A stretch of DNA of 64,000 nucleotides from UBA1845 sp002338715. GTDB lineage: Bacteria; Planctomycetota; Phycisphaerae; UBA1845. The first letter of the stretch is position 1; each line of letters starts with the position of its first letter. The notes under the pieces are model-generated. The model ran no database searches and was not told the DNA's origin. It worked only from the letters and a program-made list of their open reading frames with translations. Position numbers and translations under genes: made by a program. Below, piece after piece: positions 1 to 9,067 of the stretch. The DNA lies in NCBI GenBank assembly GCA_035344155.1, contig DAORAL010000001.1, forward strand, positions 1 to 64,000, given 5' to 3'.

Positions 1-170
1 AGTCGGACGTAAAACAAAATTGCATCCTTCATCCATCCCCCTCCTGGCGGTTCGGCGGGCATCGATTGGGATGACCCGCCGAGTCGCCCACGCCTTCGGA
101 GATCGTTGGCGCAGTGGAACGTGGATGATCGGAGTCTTAATGATGGGGTTGCTCATTTGGGGGAAAGGCG

Positions 171-383
171 ATGGCGAAAGAAGCATTGTGGCGGCGGCTG
201 ACGAATCCATTGAAGTCGCGAAAAACGCGGGTGGCGCTCGCAACGATCGCCGCTGCCTTTGCGGCTGAGTTCGGATTGCATGTGTCGGAGGAATTGGTGT
301 TGACGATTTTGGGCGTGGGCGTGTCGCTGATTTTGGGGATCGCGCACGAGGACGCGGGCAAGGCAATCAAGAACGCCTCCTAG
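171..383 (+). CDS. Small membrane protein, holin-like in shape, function unknown
   Basis: This 70-residue protein begins at an ATG preceded by a purine-rich GGGGGAAAGG about 5 bases upstream, a good ribosome binding site. It has a basic N-terminus (residues 1-22) followed by two hydrophobic stretches (about 22-35 and 42-58) and a short polar tail. Small proteins of this shape are sometimes annotated as holin-like, but no signature motif was recognised. A longer overlapping open frame from position 20 has no comparable start signal and was not chosen. A hairpin with a T-run follows about 165 bases downstream on the same strand. No lysis or phage genes are adjacent, so a phage role is not supported. 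Confidence 0.55.
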   Translation: MAKEALWRRLTNPLKSRKTRVALATIAAAFAAEFGLHVSEELVLTILGVGVSLILGIAHEDAGKAIKNAS

Positions 384-547
384 GCGCGGTCAGTGCCGTT
401 CCAGCGTTCACCATTGCTTTACTGGAGAGTTTGGTCGTTCCTGACGAGGATTCAGTGCGCAAAGAATTCTTTGCTAAAAGGATGGTTGTGCCATATCATT
501 GATATTGGTATCTGACCCCCGGCTGGACCGGGCAGTAGGATACCCCT

Positions 548-578
548 GGGCGGCATCATTATTGATGTCGCCCTTTTT
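548..578 (+). terminator. Rho-independent terminator
   Basis: An 11-bp stem (GGGCGGCATCA paired with TGATGTCGCCC, one G-U pair) with a TTAT loop is followed by five Ts. It is placed to end plus-strand transcription from the small membrane protein and it touches the stop codon of the convergent DUF3800 gene. Confidence 0.7.
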
Positions 579-1348
579 CATAATCTGACCACGCCGTAAG
601 GGTCATCTCTTGACGCTGCTTTGCAAAGGATCGGTTCCAGTTGAAGACAATATCGATGGGCCGATTTCTTGCGCATGTATGTGTTTGGCTCGATAAACTG
701 CTTCATCAGAAATGCGGCCAAATCGCAAGCCTGAATGAAATACGAATCCCTTGAGTCTCTGAAGATTGGATCCTCGATTATCTTAGAAATCACCAGGTTT
801 CGATATCCCGACCCGACCGCTGATCTGTTTGGAATTGGATTGTACCTGCGCATTTTCCGCAGAAGTTTCGTGAGTTTCAGGTCTTCGCCTTTGTCCGCAA
901 CAATCAAGCCCCGATCGTCAGCGTTCCGCGCCCCTGAAAAGTTTCGATAGGAGATCGTGTTTTCAAATCGCTGAATCAGAACCGTCCACGCATGTTCAAA
1001 AGGATCATAACTTTCGGGCCGCACAGACTTATCCACAACGACATTGATGATGTTCAAATCGCGCATCGAAGAGAGTTCGCGCGCAAGAAACCTGATAATT
1101 GTTAAGCGATCATTTTTTTTGATCGTCGAAAGTTCTCCGGGATGACGCGAAACGAAGTCATACGCATGAATCTCTTGCCTCAGTTTCAACCCAAACGCAT
1201 CTCGCATTCGTCTTCGAAAATCAATGAGCTGTTCAAGGCAGGCTTGCTGATTAAGTTCGTGGACAACCAGCCCGGTCAAGATGAAGTACCGCGAAGGTGA
1301 GTCCTTCATTCCAGGGTCACCACTCTCATCGACATACATTAGGTACAT
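578..1348 (-). CDS. DUF3800 domain protein
   Basis: This 256-residue protein opens with the hallmark of the DUF3800 family, YVDESGDPG at residues 5-13. It continues through an acidic core motif (IVADKGEDLKL near residue 170) to the C-terminal FIQACDLAAFLMKQF near 205-220. The start ATG has GAGGG about 7 bases upstream. The conserved Asp residues resemble a nuclease-like metal site, and members of the family often occur in accessory or defence regions, but the biochemical role is not established. It stands alone and is convergent with the small membrane protein. A second, diverged DUF3800 gene lies near 41.1 kb in this window. Confidence 0.85.
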   Translation of the reverse strand: MYLMYVDESGDPGMKDSPSRYFILTGLVVHELNQQACLEQLIDFRRRMRDAFGLKLRQEIHAYDFVSRHPGELSTIKKNDRLTIIRFLARELSSMRDLNIINVVVDKSVRPESYDPFEHAWTVLIQRFENTISYRNFSGARNADDRGLIVADKGEDLKLTKLLRKMRRYNPIPNRSAVGSGYRNLVISKIIEDPIFRDSRDSYFIQACDLAAFLMKQFIEPNTYMRKKSAHRYCLQLEPILCKAASRDDPYGVVRL

Positions 1349-1477
1349 TCGAAGCCCTCACGACACGAACTGTATCCATCACTTCGTAGTGAATGCTTAA
1401 TGAGAGTAGAAGTTGAACGCAAGCCCTTGATTTATTAGTCAAATCAATAGCTCAAATTCAAGGGAGATTCGCTATGT

Positions 1478-3568
1478 TCATGATCTGGATTCGTCGGTAT
1501 CGACGAGAAGTGCGTTGATTGGGTTGAGGCGCGTGTTGTCGTAGATGCCCTCTAGCAGCAGGCGCATGGTGTGGTAGATTTTCATGCTGACGGTGTGTTG
1601 CGCGGGATTGCTTAGCAGGTGCGCGCGGGTTGGGTTGTGCGACTTATCGAAGTGCGTCTCGACTTTGCCATCGATAAAACAGCTTTCGCCTGAGCTTCGA
1701 TCGACGCGCAGCAGGTATTCGTTTCCTTCGATGCGGCCTTGGATGGTGTCGTGCGTGTTTGATCGCTGCGCGAAGAATCCATCGTGATCCCGACGCAGTT
1801 TGAATTCATCCAATCGGCTAAAGAACGTGGGCTTCTTGATAAACGGGCCGCCGTATTCCGGGCAGAACGTGTCGCAGTTACCGCACTCGTTGCAGTAGTC
1901 GCCGAAATTCGCGATCTGCATGGATCGTTCGATCTTCATATGCTGCGCATCATCGGCGAAGCTCGTTGATCCATCTGGCGAAACGATGATGTCGCGATAC
2001 GCAAAATCCTGCTGGGCAAGTGGATACGTGAAGTTCGCGTCGTTCGGACACACGGGGATGCACTTGTCGCACGTGATGCAATCGAAGACGACCAGATGCG
2101 AACCGATGCGCTTGGGAATCGCCCCATTCTTGTCGCGATGATAACGCGGATCGGCGGCGGCTTGCTTGGCGATGTTCTGCGTATTATGCCAGCCGGCAAG
2201 CTTGGCATCGGTGATTGACGGCGTTTCGCAGCGTTTGAGAATGTATTCGTCGACATTGGCGGCGCCGAGTTTCGACATGTCAGCCGCCATTTGATGCAGG
2301 TATTTGGGCAGTCGTGCATATCCACCGGGCCGCAGTAAATCGGTACACACCGTCACCGGCGCAATGCCACACGCAACCGTATCCGCGAAATTCTTCTGAT
2401 CGATGCCCGCACTAAAGGTGATCGGAACGTCAGCATCCATCTCCGCGCGAAACTTCGCCGCAAGCGATAGCGCCAAAACGTAAAGCGGCTGACCTGACAA
2501 ATACATAACTTCGTTGTCGGGCGTGAAGAACTCGCGATGGTTGGCGACCTCCAGCGTGTTCGAAAACTTCGCCCCGCAGCGCAGTCCGCGTGCCTTGGCC
2601 AACCGGTCCAGGCGGCGAACGATGTCGAGCGATTCGTCGAATTGCAAACCGCTCGTGTATGCCGGCGGATGCACGGTGATATCGCGATAACCCATCACAT
2701 CATGCAGCAGATGCTCAAGCTGGTCTTTGCCAAGCATCGGCGGGTTCATTTTCACGATGACGTTGACGTTGTACGTTTCGATCAGGTGTTCGCAGATGCG
2801 TTCGATTTCGTCGGCAGGGCAACCATGAAACGTCGAAAGCGTAATCGATCGCGAAATCGTCGTCGGATAGTCGAGGTCGCGCAGGTGCTTGTACTTCGAC
2901 GGGATTTGCAACCGCAGCGCGTCGATGATGGATGAGGCGTCGAGCATGCCTTCGATGAATCGGCAAACGCGCGGATGTTGGATGCCCTTCAGATCGTACC
3001 CGACCGACATGTCGTAAATGACGTCGCCGAGCGGTCCGGTCATGTCCACGTCGTCATAAAAGCCGCCGCTGCGCAGAATGTGAACGAGCATCGCCCCGCT
3101 GACGTATTCGTGCAGCGATTCGTACAGGCGAAGTTCCTGCGACCATTCGACGTTGTAACCGATGTTGGTCGCGTCGATGCACGGGCGGGGAATCTTCAAT
3201 TCATCGTTGATCTGAACGGTCTTGAGTTCGAGGATGCGCCCACCGGCTAGGTAACTGAGGACGATGTTTTGGGCCATCTGCCCATGCGGGCCAGCCGCGG
3301 GTCCGGAAGCGTTGGCCGCCCGCTGATCGTGAAACGCGACCGAGAGATCGGGACCAGCGGGATCTGGCGTGAACCATTTCGCCTTGGGCAGATCGAACAC
3401 CGCCGACTGCGTCTGCAATTCCTGGTGCAGCCGGACGACATGGTCCGCGAGATTTGTACAGACGAGTTCCACCATCGGGCGTTCGATTCCACTTGGGTTA
3501 CGTGCTGTTGGCCAACGTGCAAACCCAATGTTACCAACATCTGCAAGGCGCATAAAGGTATTGGCCAT
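1478..3568 (-). CDS. YgfK-like iron-sulfur protein lacking the flavin/NADPH domain
   Basis: The protein resembles the outer parts of E. coli YgfK, a putative selenate reductase / purine-catabolism oxidoreductase subunit. It has a dihydropyrimidine-dehydrogenase-like TIM-barrel region (GPAAGPHGQMAQNI near residue 90; STFHGCPADEIE; CTDLLRPGGYARL) and then two 4Fe-4S clusters, CITCDKCIPVCP near 497 and CNECGNCDTFCP near 559. The roughly 400-residue glutamate-synthase-beta-like FAD/NAD(P)H domain that sits between these parts in YgfK (about 1030 residues) is absent, giving about 696 residues. The open frame extends upstream to 3871, but that part overlaps ssnA and is low complexity. I place the start at the ATG at 3568; 3475 is an alternative. 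It is divergent from ssnA, its usual partner. Confidence 0.8.
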   Translation of the reverse strand: MANTFMRLADVGNIGFARWPTARNPSGIERPMVELVCTNLADHVVRLHQELQTQSAVFDLPKAKWFTPDPAGPDLSVAFHDQRAANASGPAAGPHGQMAQNIVLSYLAGGRILELKTVQINDELKIPRPCIDATNIGYNVEWSQELRLYESLHEYVSGAMLVHILRSGGFYDDVDMTGPLGDVIYDMSVGYDLKGIQHPRVCRFIEGMLDASSIIDALRLQIPSKYKHLRDLDYPTTISRSITLSTFHGCPADEIERICEHLIETYNVNVIVKMNPPMLGKDQLEHLLHDVMGYRDITVHPPAYTSGLQFDESLDIVRRLDRLAKARGLRCGAKFSNTLEVANHREFFTPDNEVMYLSGQPLYVLALSLAAKFRAEMDADVPITFSAGIDQKNFADTVACGIAPVTVCTDLLRPGGYARLPKYLHQMAADMSKLGAANVDEYILKRCETPSITDAKLAGWHNTQNIAKQAAADPRYHRDKNGAIPKRIGSHLVVFDCITCDKCIPVCPNDANFTYPLAQQDFAYRDIIVSPDGSTSFADDAQHMKIERSMQIANFGDYCNECGNCDTFCPEYGGPFIKKPTFFSRLDEFKLRRDHDGFFAQRSNTHDTIQGRIEGNEYLLRVDRSSGESCFIDGKVETHFDKSHNPTRAHLLSNPAQHTVSMKIYHTMRLLLEGIYDNTRLNPINALLVDTDESRS

Positions 3569-3671
3569 AAGCCGTCCGTGCAGAATCGCTGCATGGTTCC
3601 GCCGCACGTGGATTTGGGCTAGAGTTAGGTATTCGCAATTGAATGGATGGATCGATGTGAGGTGAAAGCCC

Positions 3672-5003
3672 ATGGGTGATTCAATTTGGATAACCGGCGG
3701 GACCGTTGTCGCGCTCGACGACGCGACGCGCGTGATCGAAGACGGTGCCGTCAAGGTGCGTGGGGCTGAGATCGAGTGGGTTGGTCCGCGATCTGATGCC
3801 GGAGCGATGGATGGAGAGGTCGTCGACGCGGGTGGCCGGCTGATCCTTCCCGGTTTCATCAATGCGCACAATCATTTCTACAGCACGTTCGCGTGTGGAC
3901 TGAGTCCGCACGATCCGCCGCCGGCGAACTTCAAGGAAATCCTGAAAAGGTTGTGGTGGGCGCTGGATAAGGTGCTGACGCTCGATGACGTTCGCTACAG
4001 CGCACTCGTCGCGATGACGCGGGCGATTCGAGCCGGTGTGACCACGATCATCGATCACCACGCCTCGCCCAATGCGGTGACCGGCAGCCTCGATGCGATT
4101 GCAAATGCGTCGCGCGACGTTGGCGTACGCTGCGGGTTGTGCTACGAGGTTTCCAACCGCGATGGTCAGGCGATTGCGAACGAAGGTGTCGAAGAAAATC
4201 TGTCCTTTATGAAAAGTACCGACGCGAAACCGAATGGGTTGGCCCGCGGGATGTTCGGCTTGCACGCTTCGATGACGCTCGATGAAGATTTGTTGGCCGG
4301 CTGCGTCGACGCGATGGCTAATCGGTCGCGCGGTTTTCATATCCACGTGTCCGAATCCGAATTCGATCCTGCCAACAGTTTGAAGCGTTGCGGCAAGCGG
4401 GTTGTCGAGCGGTTGGCTGACGCCGGTGTGTTGAAGTCGGATACGATTTGTGCGCACTGTATTCACCTTGACGACAGTGAGCATGAACTGCTTGCGGACA
4501 CGTCAACGTGCGTCGTGCACAATCCGCAGTCGAACATGAACAACGCGGTGGGCCGGGCTGACATTCAGCGGATGCTGGCGTCGGGCGTCTGCGTGGGGCT
4601 GGGGACCGACGGGATGTCGGCGACGATGCTCGATGATGTGCGGGCCGTCAACTTGCTGCACAAGCACGGGACGGGCGATCCGCGCGTTGGGTTTATGGAG
4701 GCTGGGACGCTTTTGCTGCAAAACAACCGTGAAATCGTGCGGCGGTGTCTGGGGTGGGATGTCGGGCGGTTGGCGGCTGGCGCGAAAGCGGATGTGGTGC
4801 TGATGGATTATCTGTCACCGACGCCGCTTAAGTCGGAGAATTTTCTCGGGCATGTGCTGTTTGGATTGCCGAATGCGCGGGTGGATTCGGTGATGGTCGA
4901 TGGGGCTTGGCGGCTGCGCGATGGTGCAATCGTTGGTGTCGATGAACGCGAAGTGTTTGCGAAGGCGCGGGAACTTTCCGCGCGGATGTGGGAGCGATTC
5001 TAA
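3672..5003 (+). CDS. ssnA: SsnA-type amidohydrolase (aminohydrolase)
   Basis: This is a 443-residue metal-dependent hydrolase of the chlorohydrolase/cytosine-deaminase superfamily. The N-terminal metal motif NAHNH is near residue 65, followed by HIHVSESEFD (about 224-233), CAHCIHLDDSE (about 260-270), NPQSNMNNAVG and the terminal Asp motif GLGTDGMSATM near 315. The N- and C-terminal beta-sandwich strands are also present (GGTVVALDD; GAKADVVLMD). GAGGTGA lies 6 bases before the ATG. SsnA homologues sit next to ygfK in enterobacterial purine-degradation clusters, and here the two are divergent with starts about 100 bp apart, supporting a shared pathway. The substrate cannot be read from the sequence. 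Confidence 0.85.
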   Translation: MGDSIWITGGTVVALDDATRVIEDGAVKVRGAEIEWVGPRSDAGAMDGEVVDAGGRLILPGFINAHNHFYSTFACGLSPHDPPPANFKEILKRLWWALDKVLTLDDVRYSALVAMTRAIRAGVTTIIDHHASPNAVTGSLDAIANASRDVGVRCGLCYEVSNRDGQAIANEGVEENLSFMKSTDAKPNGLARGMFGLHASMTLDEDLLAGCVDAMANRSRGFHIHVSESEFDPANSLKRCGKRVVERLADAGVLKSDTICAHCIHLDDSEHELLADTSTCVVHNPQSNMNNAVGRADIQRMLASGVCVGLGTDGMSATMLDDVRAVNLLHKHGTGDPRVGFMEAGTLLLQNNREIVRRCLGWDVGRLAAGAKADVVLMDYLSPTPLKSENFLGHVLFGLPNARVDSVMVDGAWRLRDGAIVGVDEREVFAKARELSARMWERF

Positions 5004-5075
5004 AGGCATTTCGTGGGGATTCGTTGGCGATGAGAATGTCAGCGACGAAGATTCGCCGAACCGAATCGAGATTAC

Positions 5076-6830
5076 TTAAGGCAGCCGCACCGTCTCCAGC
5101 TCCACGGCAAACATCCCCAATTGATCGTGCAAAACGGTGTGCCCCTTCTCGATCGCGTCTGGGCGCGGCGGTGAATGCAGCAGCGTTACTTTCCGCACAC
5201 CCGACCGATACAACCGCCGAAAAAGCGCTGCATGATCCTGCGACGCGCGATCCAGATAGATCGTCTTCGACCCGAAGCAGTTGTAGAGTTCCATCGGGAT
5301 CCACCAACTGTTGGCGATGATGGTGTCCTCAGACTCCTGCGTGACCGCGGCATTGAGTCGCACCCGAAAGTCCTTCATCGTCGACATCAGCCGCAATGCA
5401 TAAACCTGCGCTCCGATCGACAGCCCGAAGACAAGCACGACGGCTATACGATCCAATGCAAACCGGCGATCCGCCCCACACCACCAAGCCACCACATGGT
5501 GCGCCGCAAACACAGCCAGCAGTGGATACAACGTCAGCAGATACCGACATCCCCAATGCACACCCTTCGCATGAATCTCTGGTGATAGCAGAGCGTAGAG
5601 CAATGCATACACCAACAGCACACGCAAGCTGACGCGGATCCATCGATCGCCTTCACCTGCCACCCCGCCCGATTTTGCAAATGCCAAAACCAGCAACGGG
5701 CACGCGGCAAACAGGCTGTTGCTCGTCAACAGCCAAATCGGCGGACTCGGCGCAATTGCCTGAAAATAAAGGACCGCCGCCCCTCCGACGAGTCCAAAGT
5801 AAGCCAAAATCGCTATCGATGACGCACCGGATTGACCACTATCTGCCGACACCATCCGACGAAGCCAAAGCACAAAAATCGGCACGGTAAACAGAAGCGA
5901 CCACAACCCCGAACTTCCGACATCGAAAAACAAATGTCGAAGCACCAGCCAACGGTCCTGAAAGAAACCATTCTGCGCCACACCGTCGGCTTCGGTCGGC
6001 GCGAAGTGATGCCCCAGCGGATTACCCAACACCTTCCATTGAAACCACCACAAAGGCACAAGTGCAATCGCGGCCACCACACCAAACACCACCGCGCGAT
6101 GCCATTTCTTCGGGTCAACCAGCGCCATCCCGACGGCCAATACTGCCGTCAACACGTATAGATCGTCGCGAAAATAAATCGAAGCCGCACACGCCAAACC
6201 GGTAAGCGCCGCCCAGACCACGCGTGAGTCGCGCATGTACAAAAAGAAAAACACAAACGCCCAGCACGCCAACCCCGTGCCCGGTGTGTGTTCCCAGAAT
6301 TCAACGCTGTAAAACCAGACCGGCGTCCCCAATCCGACCAGCACAATCGCCAGCGCAGGCACGATCCGCAACTCACGGCGCTCGCCAATCAGGATCGATG
6401 CAAGTTTCCATACGGCAACCAGCGTCAACAACACGCCCAACAGCGGAATCACATAGAGCCCTGTCATCCCCCAAAGGCGATATGGGATCGTCGAAATCAG
6501 CGGAAAAAAAGGGGCGAACGTGCCATACAGCTTGCCGTCGATCACGTGACCGAAGCGCGGAATCAGCGGGCTGTACTTGTATTCAGGGTCGATCGCAGAC
6601 CCGGGCCAATCGATGGCGTAGTCGGTGTAGTCGCTGCGGATGATGCTTTCCATCTGCACGAACTTGCATCCGTTGTCGACGATCCAAAAGCCCTCTCTCG
6701 GCAAATTCGCCAACGTCACCACGTACACGCAAGTCACCAACAAGAACGCTGCAAGCGCCAGCATATGCGAAGACATCCGGTGAGCGGAGTGACTTTCGGT
6801 TGCATCAAGTTTTGTGGGATTTGTTTCCAT
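5076..6830 (-). CDS. Multi-pass membrane protein, GT39/ArnT-like glycosyltransferase
   Basis: This 584-residue protein begins with a short cytoplasmic segment and a first membrane span (about residues 26-45). About ten more hydrophobic helices alternate with short loops. The first periplasmic loop, rich in Asp and aromatic residues, and the soluble C-terminal domain (about 480-584) resemble lipid-linked sugar transferases of the PMT/ArnT fold. No canonical DD or DE pair is unambiguous, so the enzyme class is inferred from topology. It lies 34 bp downstream of another such protein on the same strand, which suggests co-transcription and a role in envelope glycan or protein glycosylation. Confidence 0.65.
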   Translation of the reverse strand: METNPTKLDATESHSAHRMSSHMLALAAFLLVTCVYVVTLANLPREGFWIVDNGCKFVQMESIIRSDYTDYAIDWPGSAIDPEYKYSPLIPRFGHVIDGKLYGTFAPFFPLISTIPYRLWGMTGLYVIPLLGVLLTLVAVWKLASILIGERRELRIVPALAIVLVGLGTPVWFYSVEFWEHTPGTGLACWAFVFFFLYMRDSRVVWAALTGLACAASIYFRDDLYVLTAVLAVGMALVDPKKWHRAVVFGVVAAIALVPLWWFQWKVLGNPLGHHFAPTEADGVAQNGFFQDRWLVLRHLFFDVGSSGLWSLLFTVPIFVLWLRRMVSADSGQSGASSIAILAYFGLVGGAAVLYFQAIAPSPPIWLLTSNSLFAACPLLVLAFAKSGGVAGEGDRWIRVSLRVLLVYALLYALLSPEIHAKGVHWGCRYLLTLYPLLAVFAAHHVVAWWCGADRRFALDRIAVVLVFGLSIGAQVYALRLMSTMKDFRVRLNAAVTQESEDTIIANSWWIPMELYNCFGSKTIYLDRASQDHAALFRRLYRSGVRKVTLLHSPPRPDAIEKGHTVLHDQLGMFAVELETVRLP

Positions 6831-6864
6831 GCATTAACTTCTGCCGCACCAAGCCATGCCGCAT

Positions 6865-8889
6865 TCAACGATCTCGAAAAGGCCGACCGCTATCATAGAG
6901 CTTGATGCGTTCGGATATTGCCCTGCGAATCGCGATTTCTTCCCGCGACATTCCGACGGAATCGAGCGCCGACTTCGCGACGACGGTTGCCTCCTGGTAT
7001 CGGCCCAGTTCCGCAAGGGCAGCCGCCTTCGCATCGAGCAGCGGAACCAAAAGCTGTTGACTTTCCAGTGCATCGTTGGCGATCTTCAGGGCGGCTTCTC
7101 CATCACGCACCCGCACATTCGAACACGTCGACAGAAGCCACGCCAATCGGAATTTCAACTCGACTTGGCCGGGGAGCGCTATAACGCCCTGCTCCAAAAC
7201 ACGTCGCGCCTCGCTAAGTCTATTGGTCGCGATCAGCGCGTCGGTCAGCATTCCATAGACCGGACGATCGGCATCCAGCTCAATCGCTCGCTTCAGACTT
7301 TGGATTCCGCCGCGAAGATCGTTCTGAGCAAGCTTCAATTCCCCTTCGACCTCATAGGCGAGCGGATTTTCAGGTTCTTTCTCGATCGCACTGCGGCACG
7401 CGGCTTCCGCTTCTTCAAAACGCTTCTGCTCGCCCAGTGCCCGCGCAACTTTGCAATACGACACCGCATGATCCTTCAGCCCGGCGATGTCCTCGGTGTG
7501 CAGGAACGGCCAAAGCAACACGACCGCCAACACGCACGCCGCCGACAAAATCCACTTGCGATTCGCGATCGATCGCAGCAATTCGACAAGCCCGAATGAG
7601 GCGTACAGAATCACGATGGGTACGATGGGCAGTCGAAAACGCGACGTCACAAAAAATGCCACAATCCCAACCATGTACGCCAAACCGTATCCCCATAGCG
7701 GAAACTGCCCGACAAGCCGGCGCCGGCCTGACAGCAACACACCGACAAACGCAAACGGAACGAGCAGCCCAAAACTCACCGGCAGGAATCGAACGATCGG
7801 CGTGTATTTGTCCGCGAAGAAATACAGATTGTGGGGATTCGGAACTTCGACATCGTTCCAGAAGTACCGCAGCTTGTGCATCATCAAACGAAATGCCTGC
7901 CTCGGCTGATCACGCATGAATCGTAGTGCCGCGCGATAATAGAAACTCGACACCTCGCCAGCCGACAACTTCCTCCCCATATTGGCTTGCGCGATCGATG
8001 CCGCATCCTGCATCCCGCCCCACCAGTCGGGCCTCACGCCAGGCAGGACGGCCATCATTCCATCGGACTGCGGATTGTTACCGATGTAAAAGTTAAACCC
8101 ACCGTTCGACGCGATCAAAACGGCTTCACCACCTTTGACATAGTTCCGCACCGTCACCGGTAAAATCACGATCACGCACGCAGCGCCAAATGCCAGCACC
8201 CGCAGCCACCACTCGCGCCACTGCTTCAACCCATATGTCACGATGGGCCAACACGCCAACACCGGAACCACCAGCAACACGTTGGGCCGATTCAGCGCCG
8301 ACAGCCCAAAGCAAACGCCAGCCAGCGCCCACGACGCCAACCCCGGCCGCTCAATGCGAACCAGTAGCCAAAGCCCCAGCAGATTCAGAAAAACAGTCAG
8401 CGGTTCAACCAGCAGTTCGCCGTCGAAAAATACCGACACCCAGTACGTCGCCGCGACGAGTCCAGCCAGCACAGCCACGCATCGACCGAAGTATCGATGG
8501 GCGATCGCATAGAGCAGCCCGCAACTGCCGGCACCCATGATCGCTGCGAGCACGCGCGGAATCACAAAGTCGACGCCAACAATTGAGTACAAGATTCCCA
8601 GAAGCCACGGGTAGAGCGGCGCCCGCGGGTAGACGCCTTCAAACAAATTGCGCCCTTCAGCAATGGCGGTGGCCCAATCCACGTGCAGCTTTGCGTCGAT
8701 TGACGGGTGGTCGAAGAATGGACTGCTTTGCAATTGGTGGTTGTAGATCAAACGGATGACCAGCGCGACCAACGTCACCGCGATCAACCAAGCCCAATCA
8801 ACACCCGACCATCGGGACGGACTTTCCGGCCCATCCGCTTTGAGTTCCAGCGACTCGTCTGGTTGTGGAGGAGTTTCAGGGGAAGACAT
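6865..8889 (-). CDS. ArnT/PMT-like membrane glycosyltransferase with C-terminal TPR repeats
   Basis: The first 450 residues of this 674-residue protein are a glycosyltransferase-39-type membrane domain: a TM helix at about 30-50, then a loop with HPSIDAKLHVDWATAIAEG and APLYPWLLG typical of this fold, FDGELLVEPL near 150, ALNRPN near 200, and about ten hydrophobic helices. The C-terminal 200 residues (about 455-655) form tetratricopeptide-like helical pairs (ALGEQKRFEEAEAACRSAIE; LKLAQNDLRGGIQSLKRAIE). Such fusions are common in planctomycetes and probably glycosylate exported proteins or lipids. The gene is the first of a two-gene unit with the downstream membrane protein. Confidence 0.8.
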   Translation of the reverse strand: MSSPETPPQPDESLELKADGPESPSRWSGVDWAWLIAVTLVALVIRLIYNHQLQSSPFFDHPSIDAKLHVDWATAIAEGRNLFEGVYPRAPLYPWLLGILYSIVGVDFVIPRVLAAIMGAGSCGLLYAIAHRYFGRCVAVLAGLVAATYWVSVFFDGELLVEPLTVFLNLLGLWLLVRIERPGLASWALAGVCFGLSALNRPNVLLVVPVLACWPIVTYGLKQWREWWLRVLAFGAACVIVILPVTVRNYVKGGEAVLIASNGGFNFYIGNNPQSDGMMAVLPGVRPDWWGGMQDAASIAQANMGRKLSAGEVSSFYYRAALRFMRDQPRQAFRLMMHKLRYFWNDVEVPNPHNLYFFADKYTPIVRFLPVSFGLLVPFAFVGVLLSGRRRLVGQFPLWGYGLAYMVGIVAFFVTSRFRLPIVPIVILYASFGLVELLRSIANRKWILSAACVLAVVLLWPFLHTEDIAGLKDHAVSYCKVARALGEQKRFEEAEAACRSAIEKEPENPLAYEVEGELKLAQNDLRGGIQSLKRAIELDADRPVYGMLTDALIATNRLSEARRVLEQGVIALPGQVELKFRLAWLLSTCSNVRVRDGEAALKIANDALESQQLLVPLLDAKAAALAELGRYQEATVVAKSALDSVGMSREEIAIRRAISERIKLYDSGRPFRDR

Positions 8890-8984
8890 GGATGCTCAAA
8901 GCCACCGCGCATTCTTGGGTTCGTCGTGACAACAGCTTCAGATCAGTTGCGTCCAACGCATTGTCACGGACCAAGCCGCCCAGT

Positions 8985-9035
8985 GCAATCCAAACAGGGG
9001 CAATCCAAACAGGGGCAATCCAAACAGGGGCAATC
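8985..9035. repeat. Short tandem repeat, 15-bp unit
   Basis: Three exact copies of GCAATCCAAACAGGG are followed by a partial fourth (GCAATC). The array sits about 95-145 bp upstream of the start of the TPR glycosyltransferase and just beyond the stop of the phosphatase gene. Confidence 0.9.
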
Positions 9036-9067
9036 AAAGTCTGATCGCGGGCTGCGGGCACGGTGCA

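Noticed and set aside
20..268. Open frame overlapping the small membrane protein at the left edge
   Set aside because: No start signal comparable to that at 171, and the overlap is large.
8985..9035. Possible CRISPR-like repeat
   Set aside because: Units are only 15 bp and directly abutting, with no spacers.
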